Part shown: piece after piece, positions 31,734 through 40,530 of the stretch
Layout: each line of letters opens with the position of its first letter
Numbering within the stretch: the stretch's first letter is position 1
Source: a virus
Reading direction: 5' to 3' (one strand)
Length of the DNA stretch: 50,413 nucleotides
IMG/VR virus record: IMGVR_UViG_3300050821_013501
Location: 1 to 50,413 of that record
Notes under the pieces: model-generated
Database searches by the model: none
Told to the model about the DNA's origin: nothing
What the model saw: the letters and a program-made list of their open reading frames with translations, nothing else
Translations under genes and position numbers: made by a program

Positions 31734-32279
31734 ATGCATATCGTAGCGTTCACAGGTAAAAAGGGCTCGGGAAAAGATACTGCTGCCGAAGCTTTGAAAA
31801 AAATCGGCTATAAGCATCTCAGCTTCGCCGACCCATTACGAGAAATTACCAATATCGCGTATGGAGTCACTTACGAAGAAATGACTGACCCAATCTTGAA
31901 AGAGAAAAAGCTTGATCGCTATCCTTTCATGAGTCCTCGTGAACTTTTGACAAAGCTCGGCACACAAGCGTTCCGCGATCTCATCGACCAGCAGACATGG
32001 GTCAAAGCGCTCGAACGGCGTGCTCGTGAACATGATAAAGTTGTTATTTCAGACCTTCGTTTTCTCAATGAAGAGAAAATGCTTCGAGAAAATAATGGAC
32101 TTATCATCCGTATCATTAATCCGCGAAAACAAGACAATGATGAGTTCACAAGCCATCGTTCTGAAACGGAAATGGACGGAATCTCGCCTGATTATACGAT
32201 TGACAATTCCGGAACCATTGAACAGCTTCACCATGCTGTGCACGAAGTCGTAGCAAATTCTCTGGGAGAAGTTGCCTAA
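31734..32279 (+). CDS. Deoxynucleoside monophosphate kinase (T4 gp1-like)
   Basis: 181 aa. FTGKKGSGKDTAAEAL (P-loop, about 5-20), FADPLREI, SPRELLTKLGTQAFRD and VISDLRFLNEEKM match phage dNMP kinases, which phosphorylate dNMPs to feed replication. It fits the following ThyX and ribonucleotide reductase genes. ATG 31734 overlaps the preceding TAG region by position (ATTAGCATG). Confidence 0.8.
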   Translation: MHIVAFTGKKGSGKDTAAEALKKIGYKHLSFADPLREITNIAYGVTYEEMTDPILKEKKLDRYPFMSPRELLTKLGTQAFRDLIDQQTWVKALERRAREHDKVVISDLRFLNEEKMLRENNGLIIRIINPRKQDNDEFTSHRSETEMDGISPDYTIDNSGTIEQLHHAVHEVVANSLGEVA

Positions 32280-33193
32280 TGATACGCCCAGATATCACAG
32301 CAAAAATGATCGCATCGTCTATGAGTCTCGACGGCGTTCGTATCGACACAATGCAACTGCGTTACCCGCGTATCATTCATGCCGAATTCATGACACATCG
32401 CATGTTTTCGCGTAATGCAAGTTCAAGCCGCGCTATTCCTACAACTTCTCTTCTCGCACGTGACGAGGACATCTTCATCCCAGATTTTAGATATAATAAA
32501 CCGGGGATGCAGCCCGGAGGACATCTATGTTCAGACGATCAGGCTGAAGCGGCCCGCATCTGGAAACAGATGGCTGATACGGTCATAAACGGTTGTAAGA
32601 CTCTCGCAGCCAAAGATGGGCTGAATGTTCATAAGCAATATGCCAACAGACCCCTCGAATGGTTCGGCTACATCGATGTTCTTGTGACGACGACGAATTG
32701 GGCGAACTGGGATCATCTACGAGACCACGATGCGGCACAGGATGAGATTGCAATATTGGCGCGCGCCATTAAGAAAGAAAGAAAGCGTGTCAAGCCGATG
32801 GTTCTCGATGAACGCGAGTGGCACCTTCCCTATATTACGCCGGAAGATAGAACTCTCGCTATTCAGTATGCGGACGATTTCAAATCAGACATCAGGAAAA
32901 TCTTCTCTAAAACGGTCATGTTTGAAGTTTCCAGACCGGAGGCATTGTTGCTGATCGCCTCTGCGGCGCGCTGCTGCCGTGTATCTTATTCCAAACACGA
33001 CGGCACAAAGTCTAATTTTGCTGAGGATATCGAACGTTTCAAAAAGCTCATGCCCGATAATGGGCCAATGCATGCGACGCCGCTTGAACATCAGGCGTCA
33101 CCTATCCCGCGTGATTCCGATGGTCTATGCGGAAATTTCACCGGGTGGGAACAGTTCCGCAAGATGTTCGACAACGAGGCATTGACTGAATGA
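32279..33193 (+). CDS. thyX: FAD-dependent thymidylate synthase ThyX
   Basis: 304 aa. The ThyX signature is seen as FMTHRMFSRNASSSRAIPT (residues 37-55, RHRxxSxNxxSxRY-like). The protein converts dUMP to dTMP with FAD and methylene-tetrahydrofolate. The start overlaps the kinase stop (TAATG). The C-terminal region has a CCRVSYSKHDG segment as in phage ThyX proteins. Slightly degenerate at the signature's last residue (A instead of Y), which could alter activity. Confidence 0.8.
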   Translation: MIRPDITAKMIASSMSLDGVRIDTMQLRYPRIIHAEFMTHRMFSRNASSSRAIPTTSLLARDEDIFIPDFRYNKPGMQPGGHLCSDDQAEAARIWKQMADTVINGCKTLAAKDGLNVHKQYANRPLEWFGYIDVLVTTTNWANWDHLRDHDAAQDEIAILARAIKKERKRVKPMVLDEREWHLPYITPEDRTLAIQYADDFKSDIRKIFSKTVMFEVSRPEALLLIASAARCCRVSYSKHDGTKSNFAEDIERFKKLMPDNGPMHATPLEHQASPIPRDSDGLCGNFTGWEQFRKMFDNEALTE

Positions 33194-33492
33194 GTATTCC
33201 TCCAGACGAGTTATCTGGTGACGGTGTAGTAGTTCCTGAATTCACATTGATGGTTTTTGACAACAACGAGGACAATATAGACATCACCGTAAATATCCCG
33301 AGAACACCAGATATTAAAAAGCATGCATCCCTAGGTTTGATGTACGGCTTGGCGTGGCTTCTTCTAGAACGAGAAGGTCTTGTTGAAAAACGGGTTGATT
33401 TTCTTTTGGAGAACGGCCCAATGAACGAAGTGGATGCTGTCAATAGTATAAATCTCCTATTGTCGATGGGGCGTGATGAAATCCCATCTTGA
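33190..33492 (+). CDS. Hypothetical protein, 100 aa, acidic
   Basis: Unknown function. The start overlaps the thyX stop in ATGA. An acidic N-terminal half (NNEDNIDITVNIP) is followed by a helical part (HASLGLMYGLAWLLLEREGLVEK). It overlaps the next gene by 17 nt. Confidence 0.6.
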   Translation: MSIPPDELSGDGVVVPEFTLMVFDNNEDNIDITVNIPRTPDIKKHASLGLMYGLAWLLLEREGLVEKRVDFLLENGPMNEVDAVNSINLLLSMGRDEIPS

Positions 33493-33832
33493 TGTCTCAG
33501 AAGCCATAATTCTTGGTGAGCAGATCGCCGAGCAAAATGCTGTTCCGGCTGAAAGCGGCGATGAAACACCGGCAGAATTCACCGAGCGCAAAGAAAAACG
33601 TCGATATGGCAATACGATTGGATTGACAAAGGATACGAATCCCAAGCTGTCGAATCGGCTACCACGAGAACGCGGTGCAATTGTCGCTCCGATTGGTGAT
33701 GGTCTTACGCCATTTGAGCGTGCTCTTATTATCTTAGGAGACCGAGTCAAGAATAAACGCACTCACTATACGCTGGACGGACGCGCCTGTAATGCGACGG
33801 ACTTGATGCGTGCGGCAGGAGTCTCAGTATGA
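33476..33832 (+). CDS. Hypothetical protein, about 118 aa
   Basis: Unknown function. Contains LTKDTNPKLSNRLPRERGAIVAP and ends with a helix (TPFERALIILGDRVKNKRTHYTLDGRACNATDLMRAAG) that looks like a short nucleic-acid-binding domain. GTG 33473 is an alternative start. Confidence 0.6.
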   Translation: MKSHLDVSEAIILGEQIAEQNAVPAESGDETPAEFTERKEKRRYGNTIGLTKDTNPKLSNRLPRERGAIVAPIGDGLTPFERALIILGDRVKNKRTHYTLDGRACNATDLMRAAGVSV

Positions 33833-34197
33833 CATGTAGCTTTTTATGTGTAGCCGGTGGAAGCTGGAACATCATCGGCTGGATCGCGCTTGCTTTCTTT
33901 ACGCTCGCCTTGGCGTTGCGTCTCTCTATCTGGCTAGGCGATCTTTATACGGAAACCCACATTGGCATTGCCGCCGCGATCCAGAGAAGAAAATGTGGAA
34001 AGGGTCATCATACGGAGGACCAGCAGGAGCATGTTGAATTTCGCGAATTTATCGATGATGCGGTAAAAGAGCGCGTCAAACAGACAATTCGGTTTAAGCG
34101 TTGCAGATTCTGTTATGAGAAAATTCTTGACACCGTAAAAATCTCAGACACCGATAAATTTCCTGAGATTCTCATGTCCAGAATCTTGACTCGATAG
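33829..34197 (+). CDS. Membrane protein with CxxC motif, 122 aa
   Basis: One or two N-terminal hydrophobic segments (IIGWIALAFFTLALALRLSIW) followed by a basic cytoplasmic-type domain with RCRFCYEK and HH pairs that could bind a metal. ATGA overlap with the previous gene. Stop TAG. Unknown function. Confidence 0.6.
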   Translation: MTCSFLCVAGGSWNIIGWIALAFFTLALALRLSIWLGDLYTETHIGIAAAIQRRKCGKGHHTEDQQEHVEFREFIDDAVKERVKQTIRFKRCRFCYEKILDTVKISDTDKFPEILMSRILTR

Positions 34198-34214
34198 GTC
34201 ACACAGACTACTCT
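34186..34214 (+). promoter_or_regulatory. Weak promoter candidate before nrdA
   Basis: TTGACT, 17 nt, TACTCT, in the 81-nt gap in front of the ribonucleotide reductase genes. Confidence 0.35.
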
Positions 34215-34278
34215 CCGCATTCCTCAAAAATCACCCATACGGAACGATCCGCGTTCCCGCATTCGAGCAAGAAAAACA

Positions 34279-36978
34279 ATGGCTGTTAGTCCCTCATCTA
34301 TTAAAATTGATCTCTCCCGCGACAGCCTTCTAAACGACTTCACTAAACAGACACTAATCGAGCGCTACATGCTGCCGGGAGAGACTTCTCCACAGCATGC
34401 ATTCGCGCGTGCGTCGGCTGCCTATGCAGATGACGAGGATCATGCACAACGGCTTTATGAAGCTGTTTCGAAGTTGTGGTTCATGTATGCAACACCTATC
34501 CTTTCGAACGGTGGTTCTGAACGCGGTCTTCCCATCTCGTGCTTTTTGAGTGCCGTGTCCGACAGCCGATCAGGTATTTTCGATCACTGGACGGAAACTG
34601 GCTGGCTCTCATCAGTTGGAGGCGGCGTGGGAGGCTATTGGGGATTTCTGCGTGAAGCTGGTAAGGAGACTGCGAAAGGCTCCAAATCTACCGGCATGAT
34701 TCCCTTCGTTGCCGCTGTTGACCGAATTATCCTTTCTGTCTCACAAGGTGGTACTCGTCGAGGAAGTTACGCGGCATATCTCGATATCTCACATCCAGAG
34801 ATCGAAGAATTCATTACGATGCGCAAACCGACTGGCGGCGATCAAAACCGAAAGGCTACCAATCTCCATAACGCGGTCAACATCACAGACGAATTCATGG
34901 AAGCCGTTACAAACAATACCACTTTCAATCTACGCTCTCCAAAGGATGGGACCGTCACCAAAACTGTGCGTGCACGTGATTTATGGCGGCTTCTTATCGA
35001 GACTCGCATGCAGACTGGCGAGCCTTATATGGTCTTCATCGACACTATCAATCGTTCTCTTCCAGAGCCGCAGAAAAAGCTTGGTCTAAAAGTCCATCAA
35101 TCGAATCTCTGCGTTGCACCTTATACACAAATGCTGACTCGCATAGGCCATTTACCTATCGAGGGTCTTGTCGATCAGACAGTCGATATCTGGAATGGTG
35201 ATGACTTTGTTCCAGTCACGATCCGCAAAACAGCGGATGAAGCTGAGCTTGTCCGTGTCTGGTTTGAAGATGGCGATTATGTTGACTGCACTCCGCAACA
35301 TAAATTTCATCTCTTCGATGGGACCATTGTGCAGGCCGGAGAACTGGAAAATGGCAGCACTCTTTGGGGAGCACGCACCGGTATTGCGAATGAATGGAAG
35401 AAATTCCAACTTGACGAAGACCCCCATCATGCCATGGCAATTGCGTTCACGGCTGGGTGGGCGACATTTGCAGGTTTCGAAGACAGTAACCGTTTGGCAG
35501 TTTATGCTCCAGCCGCTCTTCCCGACTCCGAATTAAAGCAGCTTCTGACGGCCTCCGTAAATTCGGAACAGGACGAAGCTGGAATGATGATTCGATATGA
35601 ACCACGGGATATTCCAGCGGGACGTTTACCGCTTACATGGTCTGTCAGTGAACGCCGCGAATGGCTTCGTGGAATTATCATGGCCTCCGGCACAAAAATG
35701 CGTCTCGATGATAGCGATGCCGAATTGCTCTGCATTGGGTCGAATGATGTGGATTTGATTCGAGGAATTCGCCTGATCGCACTGGAACTTGGTTTGTCAC
35801 CGGTGATTCGTTTGACAGATACGATGAACGCCCTGACATTGACACAGGAAGATTTCGACGCACTTGTAGACGGAATTCATCCAAGCCCAATTCACCATGC
35901 GGTTGTATGCGATGTGCAACCTCTTCCATTTCGTCTCGAAACCTATTGCGCAACGGAGCCAAAAACCGGTCGCCTTACTTTCAATGGCTATATCACCGGG
36001 AATTGCACCGAGATCACGCTTCCGACCGGTGTGGATAAATTCGACAAGATGCGTACTGCGGTCTGCTGCTTGTCGAGCGTGAATGCGGAAAAGTTCGATG
36101 AATGGCGTTACGATCCTCAGTTTCTTGAGGACCTGTTCCGCATGCTCGATAACGCGTTGAACGCTTTCATCTCGGATGCGCCTCCAGAATTGCATAATGC
36201 AGTTTATAGTGCCATGCGGGAGCGCTCTGTTGGCCTTGGTGTGCTCGGCTTTCAATCTTATTTGCAGGCAAAAGGATTTTCCCTTGAATCTCCACAGGCC
36301 AGATTATTAAACCTCGATCTCTTTACTTATCTTCGTGCCGAAGCAAACCGCATCTCACTGAAACTCGGCGAAGAACGCGGCGAAGCACCGGATATGGAGG
36401 GTACAGGGGAACGATTTGCGCATAAACTCGCTGTGGCCCCAAATGCTTCTTCTTCGATCCTGTGCGGAGGAACATCACCCTCAATCGAGCCTCACCGTGC
36501 TAATGCTTTCCTACACAAAACATTGTCAGGATCGTTCCCGGTAAAGAACCCATATCTGTCAAAAGCCCTTCAGAAGCTCGATCTGGACAATGACGCAACG
36601 TGGCAGAGTATCGTCGCCAATGAAGGTTCGGTTCAGCATCTCGACATTCCTGACGATATAAAGGTAATCTTCAAGACGGCGACCGAATTGGATCAGATGG
36701 CTCTTGTTCAGTTGGCAGCAGACCGCGCGCCATATATCTGTCAGGCACAATCGCTGAATTTGTTCTTCGAGCATAATGCCGACGCAAAAGAGATCACTAA
36801 GGCACACTACAAAGCGTGGGAAATGGGTGTGAAGTCTCTTTATTATCTGAGATCGACGACGCCGTCACGTGCGGAGAATACGAATAAGAAAGTTGAACGC
36901 ATGACAATGGCGGAAAATTTTGTTGTCGAGGATGGTAGCGGTAAGCAGGCAGATGACTGTCTAGCGTGTCAAGGTTAA
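34279..36978 (+). CDS. nrdA: Ribonucleotide reductase large subunit with intein
   Basis: 899 aa including a 298-aa intein, so the mature subunit is about 600 aa. The host protein shows class I motifs: MYATPILSNGG, ISCFLSAVSDS, HNAVNITDEFM, CCLSSVNAEKFDEW, NASSSILCGGTSPS and the C-terminal redox pair in DDCLACQG. The intein occupies residues 278-575, interrupting HQSNL-CTEIT; spliced, the host sequence reads SNLCTEI. It forms deoxynucleotides with the NrdB subunit encoded downstream. The intein should splice out before activity is possible. Confidence 0.9.
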   Translation: MAVSPSSIKIDLSRDSLLNDFTKQTLIERYMLPGETSPQHAFARASAAYADDEDHAQRLYEAVSKLWFMYATPILSNGGSERGLPISCFLSAVSDSRSGIFDHWTETGWLSSVGGGVGGYWGFLREAGKETAKGSKSTGMIPFVAAVDRIILSVSQGGTRRGSYAAYLDISHPEIEEFITMRKPTGGDQNRKATNLHNAVNITDEFMEAVTNNTTFNLRSPKDGTVTKTVRARDLWRLLIETRMQTGEPYMVFIDTINRSLPEPQKKLGLKVHQSNLCVAPYTQMLTRIGHLPIEGLVDQTVDIWNGDDFVPVTIRKTADEAELVRVWFEDGDYVDCTPQHKFHLFDGTIVQAGELENGSTLWGARTGIANEWKKFQLDEDPHHAMAIAFTAGWATFAGFEDSNRLAVYAPAALPDSELKQLLTASVNSEQDEAGMMIRYEPRDIPAGRLPLTWSVSERREWLRGIIMASGTKMRLDDSDAELLCIGSNDVDLIRGIRLIALELGLSPVIRLTDTMNALTLTQEDFDALVDGIHPSPIHHAVVCDVQPLPFRLETYCATEPKTGRLTFNGYITGNCTEITLPTGVDKFDKMRTAVCCLSSVNAEKFDEWRYDPQFLEDLFRMLDNALNAFISDAPPELHNAVYSAMRERSVGLGVLGFQSYLQAKGFSLESPQARLLNLDLFTYLRAEANRISLKLGEERGEAPDMEGTGERFAHKLAVAPNASSSILCGGTSPSIEPHRANAFLHKTLSGSFPVKNPYLSKALQKLDLDNDATWQSIVANEGSVQHLDIPDDIKVIFKTATELDQMALVQLAADRAPYICQAQSLNLFFEHNADAKEITKAHYKAWEMGVKSLYYLRSTTPSRAENTNKKVERMTMAENFVVEDGSGKQADDCLACQG
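35110..36003 (+). mobile_element. Intein with degenerate LAGLIDADG-like domain
   Basis: Starts with Cys (CVAPYTQMLTRIGHLPIEGL, block A) and has CTPQHKFHL (block B, Thr and His) and LTFNGYITGN (blocks F/G) before host Cys+1. The penultimate residue is Gly, not His. The middle holds remnants of a LAGLIDADG domain (FTAGWATFAGFED; WLRGIIMASGTKM; GSNDVDLIRGIRLIALELG) in which the acidic catalytic residues of DG blocks appear lost. It probably still splices but no longer homes. Confidence 0.85.
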
Positions 36979-36981
36979 GCC

Positions 36982-38220
36982 ATGGGTATTTTAGATTCAC
37001 GCGACTATTTTAAGCCGTTTTCTTATCCATGGGCTTATGAGGCGTATAAAAAAGCGCGTTCGATGGCATGGGAACCACATGAGGCTCCGATGGCTGAGGA
37101 TATCAACGACTGGAACAAGAAACTGACAGAGAACGAAAAATCTCTTCTCACGCAGTTATTCCGTTTCTTCACGCAGGCTGACATCGATATCGCCAAAGGT
37201 TATTTCGAGAAGTATGCCCCACGCTTCCCGCATCCTGAGATTCGGATGATGTTCGGTGCCTTCATCGACATGGAGGCCAATCACATCGATGCCTATTCAA
37301 CCCTGATCGATACGCTTGGACTTCCAGAGTCTGAGTACAAAGCATTTCAGGAATATGCTGCCATGCGCAACAAACATGAATTCATGTTTGAGAACAGCAT
37401 GGGCAAAGGCATCGCCGATCTCGCTGTCGATATTGCTATCTTCAGCGCCTTTGGTGAAGGCATGCAGCTATTCTCATCCTTCGCTATCCTTTTGAGTTTT
37501 CAGAAACGCGGACTGATGAAAGGAATGTCGAGTTTGGTTGAGTGGTCTCTAAGAGATGAATCGCTTCACGTCGAAGCGATGATCAAGCTCTTCCACACAT
37601 TGGTACAGGAACATCCACGCGTCTGGAACGATGAGACCAAGCAGCGCATTTATGAAACCTGCCGCCAGATGGTCAAGTTGGAAGATGCCTTCATTGATCA
37701 GGCATTCTCTATCGGCCCGGTCGATGGGATTACGCCTGATGAAGCGAAAAAATATATTCGATACATCGCGGATCGGCGGTTGCTGCAACTCGGCTTAAAG
37801 CCAAATTACCGCGTCAAAGACAATCCGCTTCCATGGTTGGATTGGATCATGAATGCGCCAACTCATACCAATTTCTTTGAGAGCCGTTCAACCGAATATG
37901 GAAAAGGCGAGATCGAAGGTTGGAACAATGCATTCGACTTCATCGACATGAAACTGCAATACAAGGTTTATACGATGCCCGGCTGCCCGCATTGTGACCG
38001 CGCCGTCCAAGCTCTCACCGAAAAGAAGATGACCTTCACGACGGAACTTGTCGCGGACCCGGACAAGCGCGCGCAGATGAAAGCGGAGTTGGAGGACTGG
38101 GAAACCTTTCCACTCGTATTCCGTCTTGCTCTTGACAAAATGCCGCAGTTTATCGGCGGTGCAGATGACCTGATTCGGGAACTCCAATGGACTGATATTG
38201 TCGAGATTCATGACTGTTAG
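36982..38220 (+). CDS. nrdB: Ribonucleotide reductase small subunit fused to glutaredoxin
   Basis: 412 aa. Residues 1 to about 320 are the class I diiron small subunit: MEANHIDAYSTLI carries Glu, His and the radical Tyr position; SAFGEGMQLFSSFAILLSF and LRDESLHVEA supply the second metal-ligand set. From about residue 328 a glutaredoxin follows: YKVYTMPGCPHCDRAVQAL with active-site CPHC (335-338) and MPQFIGG. The fusion supplies the electron donor on the same chain. It starts 3 nt after nrdA. Stop TAG. Confidence 0.9.
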   Translation: MGILDSRDYFKPFSYPWAYEAYKKARSMAWEPHEAPMAEDINDWNKKLTENEKSLLTQLFRFFTQADIDIAKGYFEKYAPRFPHPEIRMMFGAFIDMEANHIDAYSTLIDTLGLPESEYKAFQEYAAMRNKHEFMFENSMGKGIADLAVDIAIFSAFGEGMQLFSSFAILLSFQKRGLMKGMSSLVEWSLRDESLHVEAMIKLFHTLVQEHPRVWNDETKQRIYETCRQMVKLEDAFIDQAFSIGPVDGITPDEAKKYIRYIADRRLLQLGLKPNYRVKDNPLPWLDWIMNAPTHTNFFESRSTEYGKGEIEGWNNAFDFIDMKLQYKVYTMPGCPHCDRAVQALTEKKMTFTTELVADPDKRAQMKAELEDWETFPLVFRLALDKMPQFIGGADDLIRELQWTDIVEIHDC

Positions 38221-38322
38221 TTAATTCTCTAAGCCCTTGAAATTTCATCATATTGCCGGACGCGCGGGTTGACAATACCTGTCGCGAATACCATTTTTTC
38301 TCCCAAATTTTTGAATTTAGAC

Positions 38323-38351
38323 TTGACTTGTTGCCAGAGGGGAACTAATAC
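38323..38351 (+). promoter_or_regulatory. Promoter candidate for the repressor-like gene
   Basis: TTGACT, 17 nt, TAATAC (5 of 6 at -10). The rest of the 38221-38439 gap holds no gene seen, except for a second TTGACA at about 38273. Confidence 0.6.
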
Positions 38352-38386
38352 TCCGTCTACGATGTAATTCACGGCTGCAACGAAAC

Positions 38387-38400
38387 ACGACACTTGTCGT
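38387..38400. promoter_or_regulatory. Candidate operator, ACGACA-ct-TGTCGT
   Basis: Inverted repeat between the promoter and the repressor start. It shares the CGACA/TGTCG half-sites with 10580-10594 and the rIIA promoter, so the regulator might bind all three (inference). Confidence 0.4.
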
Positions 38401-38439
38401 TATGAAATCCGACAGCAGCCCAACCGAAGGAGTAACCCG

Positions 38440-39192
38440 ATGGCGAAATCTGCAACGATGCGCAAGCCAGCCGCGACCCCACGCAAGCCGCACCTGAAAG
38501 TGGTGCCCAGTCACAACGAGAATCGCATACAATCCCAGACCCATACGGAAGAGGCTCTCAGCACCCCTCAGACGATCCCAGAGCGGCTTTGCGCCAGACG
38601 TACGGAACTGGGCCTCAGCCACGGCGACATCGCTGCACGCATCACGCTGAGGCTCAAAGACGGCACCGAATTCCGCTGCGCCCGCAATACCTATTCGAAC
38701 TATGAAACCGGAAAGGCGGAACTCAAGCTCTACGTGATCGAGCAGATCGCGAAATACCTTCAGGTGACGCCCGAATGGCTCGCCTTTGGGACGCCGAAAG
38801 CTGCTGTGGTTCCCCAATATCGTTTCATGGTGTCGAAAGACTCTTTCGAGCCGGTCAATCAGTGCTCGTTCAACAGCGAATGGTTCCAGTCCCGCTACGA
38901 GATGGATGTCTCCGAAACGGTTCTTGTCGAACTCGAAGACGATGCTGCGACCGCCAAGCGCGGCGACATGGTCGTCGTCAAGCGCAATTCGATCCCCGGC
39001 GCGCTCGGCGCAGAATATGTCTATGCCACCGGCAATGCGCGGCATAAAGAAATGCGTGTGGGTTTCTTGGAACGCCCGGCGCGCAGTTCGATGCTGCGAC
39101 TCTATGCGAAAGACCGGACAAATTTCGACGAGATTCCGATCACGAAGGTAATTCTTCTCGGACAGGTCGTCGGGCGCATGGGCCTGAACTGA
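38440..39192 (+). CDS. XRE-type HTH regulator with S24/LexA-like C-terminal domain
   Basis: 250 aa. HTH at about 46-110 (IPERLCARRTELGLSHGDIAARI ... NTYSNYETGKAELK). The C-terminal half (LVELEDDAATAKRGDMVVVKRN) resembles the S24/LexA peptidase fold, but the catalytic Ser-Met that normally lies just before the GD-V strand is not visible, so self-cleavage is doubtful. Its codons look more GC-rich than those of neighbours. It could be the phage repressor or a host-interaction regulator. Ribosome site AAGGAG. Confidence 0.7.
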   Translation: MAKSATMRKPAATPRKPHLKVVPSHNENRIQSQTHTEEALSTPQTIPERLCARRTELGLSHGDIAARITLRLKDGTEFRCARNTYSNYETGKAELKLYVIEQIAKYLQVTPEWLAFGTPKAAVVPQYRFMVSKDSFEPVNQCSFNSEWFQSRYEMDVSETVLVELEDDAATAKRGDMVVVKRNSIPGALGAEYVYATGNARHKEMRVGFLERPARSSMLRLYAKDRTNFDEIPITKVILLGQVVGRMGLN

Positions 39193-39215
39193 TTTTTACA
39201 AGGCACAAAATTCGG

Positions 39216-39249
39216 AAAGGCCGGGATTATTTCCCGGCCTTTTTGTTTT
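39216..39249 (+). terminator. Rho-independent terminator after the regulator gene
   Basis: AAGGCCGGG-attattt-CCCGGCCTT followed by TTT-G-TTTT. The convergent minus-strand gene ends inside the loop at 39227, so the two transcription units meet here. Confidence 0.9.
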
Positions 39250-39442
39250 CAGGAGCGCATAGGTGACACTCGACATCGCGATTCTTGACGAGGTTCTCCA
39301 GAATCCTCTCGTCTTCCATGTAGAAGAAATCTCCGTCTACTATCATGTAGAATACTTGACCGAGCCGCAGGTCTGGATGACGCTCCCAAAAGGTCTGTAG
39401 CTCTGCTAGGATAATTGGAATGCGTTGAATGCTACGCGCCAC
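39227..39442 (-). CDS. Small phage protein with RIPxxL...DLRLGQ motif, 71 aa
   Basis: Begins with GTG after a strong AAGGAGG site. IQRIPIILAELQTFWERHPDLRLGQVFYMI is a pattern seen in small phage hypothetical proteins. Unknown function. The C-terminus lies over the terminator. Confidence 0.75.
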   Translation of the reverse strand: MARSIQRIPIILAELQTFWERHPDLRLGQVFYMIVDGDFFYMEDERILENLVKNRDVECHLCAPENKKAGK

Positions 39443-39665
39443 GATACAACCTCCTTCTTTCTGGAACTGCTACGAATTCTATAGTAACCACCGGCCTAAC
39501 TTCGGTCACATAGCTTCCGCCAACCCCGTCTTCATAAGTGTTATAGTAGCGTGTGATGTCGTGAAGATGAGGCACGATATCACGTCGAATGAGGCGAAAG
39601 GTTGGGCGGATATTGAATGCGCGTTCGAACAGACGATTCTCATCCGTCATTGGGCGCAACCGCAT
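39432..39665 (-). CDS. Hypothetical protein, 77 aa
   Basis: Unknown function. Helical N-terminus and a beta-like tail (GGSYVTEVRPVVTIEFVAVPERRR). It overlaps the following gene by 11 nt and the upstream gene by 26 nt. ATG 39665 is preferred over TTG 39668. Confidence 0.55.
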   Translation of the reverse strand: MRLRPMTDENRLFERAFNIRPTFRLIRRDIVPHLHDITRYYNTYEDGVGGSYVTEVRPVVTIEFVAVPERRRLYRGA

Positions 39666-39852
39666 CAAGATACTCTCTTAGCGCGGCGTGTACACGCCTA
39701 CCATCGGCCTCAGCACGTTTCCAAGCTTCGGTATCGAGATGACGCTGGCCCGGCTCGTAGAAGGCCAGAATGAAGTTCAGCGCCCCCCACGCATCTCTGA
39801 GAAGCTCGCGCTCTGTCGGGGTCTGCTCGTCTTTAATAAGGCTCTGAGTCAT
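39640..39852 (-). CDS. Hypothetical protein, 70 aa
   Basis: Unknown function. Helical and charged (ELLRDAWGALNFILAFYEPGQRH; WKRAEADGRRVHAALREYLD). ATG 39852 follows GGAGGA, so it is preferred over ATG 39864. Confidence 0.6.
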   Translation of the reverse strand: MTQSLIKDEQTPTERELLRDAWGALNFILAFYEPGQRHLDTEAWKRAEADGRRVHAALREYLDAVAPNDG

Positions 39853-39882
39853 AGTTTCCTCCATGCCTATCCAGCTTGACCG

Positions 39883-40269
39883 CTAAACCTTGTGTGCATC
39901 GAGTTGTGCTTGGTAGTCTGCGGCTTCAAGCGTGTCGAGTTGCTTTTGGCGGTCGGCGATTTCGGCAGCGAGCCGCTTAATGTCATATCGCCGCTTGTCT
40001 GCTGCCTCGTGAGCTAAGCGCTCCGTCCGCTGATCCTCTGTCTCGTTAGGAACCGCCGTAAAGAACCTCTGGCCCTTACCATCGACTGGGCGGACGGAAT
40101 TGCTATCGAACCCCATTTTAGCTCCGAGACGTGCCCAAGCGGCGTTGGCGTTCTCTTGAGGCGACGGCGGCTCCATGCCACCAATCACCATATATGGGAC
40201 GGGCTTACACGCTTTAAGAAGTTCACCAAGGTCAACCTTGGTCATTTCATATTCAGTTCGCGGATACAC
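39883..40269 (-). CDS. Hypothetical protein, 128 aa, C-terminal coiled coil
   Basis: Unknown function. N-terminal globular part with MVIGGMEPPSPQENANAAW, then a long helical coiled-coil region (DKRRYDIKRLAAEIADRQKQLDTLE). Start is GTG with AGGAG 6 nt upstream. Confidence 0.6.
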   Translation of the reverse strand: MYPRTEYEMTKVDLGELLKACKPVPYMVIGGMEPPSPQENANAAWARLGAKMGFDSNSVRPVDGKGQRFFTAVPNETEDQRTERLAHEAADKRRYDIKRLAAEIADRQKQLDTLEAADYQAQLDAHKV

Positions 40270-40314
40270 ATCTAGCTCCTGTATACGTCAATCGGATAAG
40301 CATGGTTTCCTCTT

Positions 40315-40530
40315 CTAGGCGGCTATCAACAGCACAGCAGATTTGACCTCACGCCAAACATGAGTGACAGCAACTTTCGGATATTTCTCGTCGAGTGCAG
40401 TCCAATTTGTGGGTGCCATCCAGCGGTCGCCAGAATCAGTTATACCGACAGCAGCTAACGAGCTACCTCCCTCTCTCCAGAAAATTCGATAGACGCCATT
40501 CTTGAGTTCCAAGACTTTTTTCTTTGTCAT
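40315..40530 (-). CDS. Hypothetical protein, 71 aa
   Basis: Unknown function; beta-rich (LELKNGVYRIFWREGGSSLAAVGI). The ATG overlaps the stop of the ligase gene in ATGA, so it is translated from the same message. Confidence 0.65.
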   Translation of the reverse strand: MTKKKVLELKNGVYRIFWREGGSSLAAVGITDSGDRWMAPTNWTALDEKYPKVAVTHVWREVKSAVLLIAA

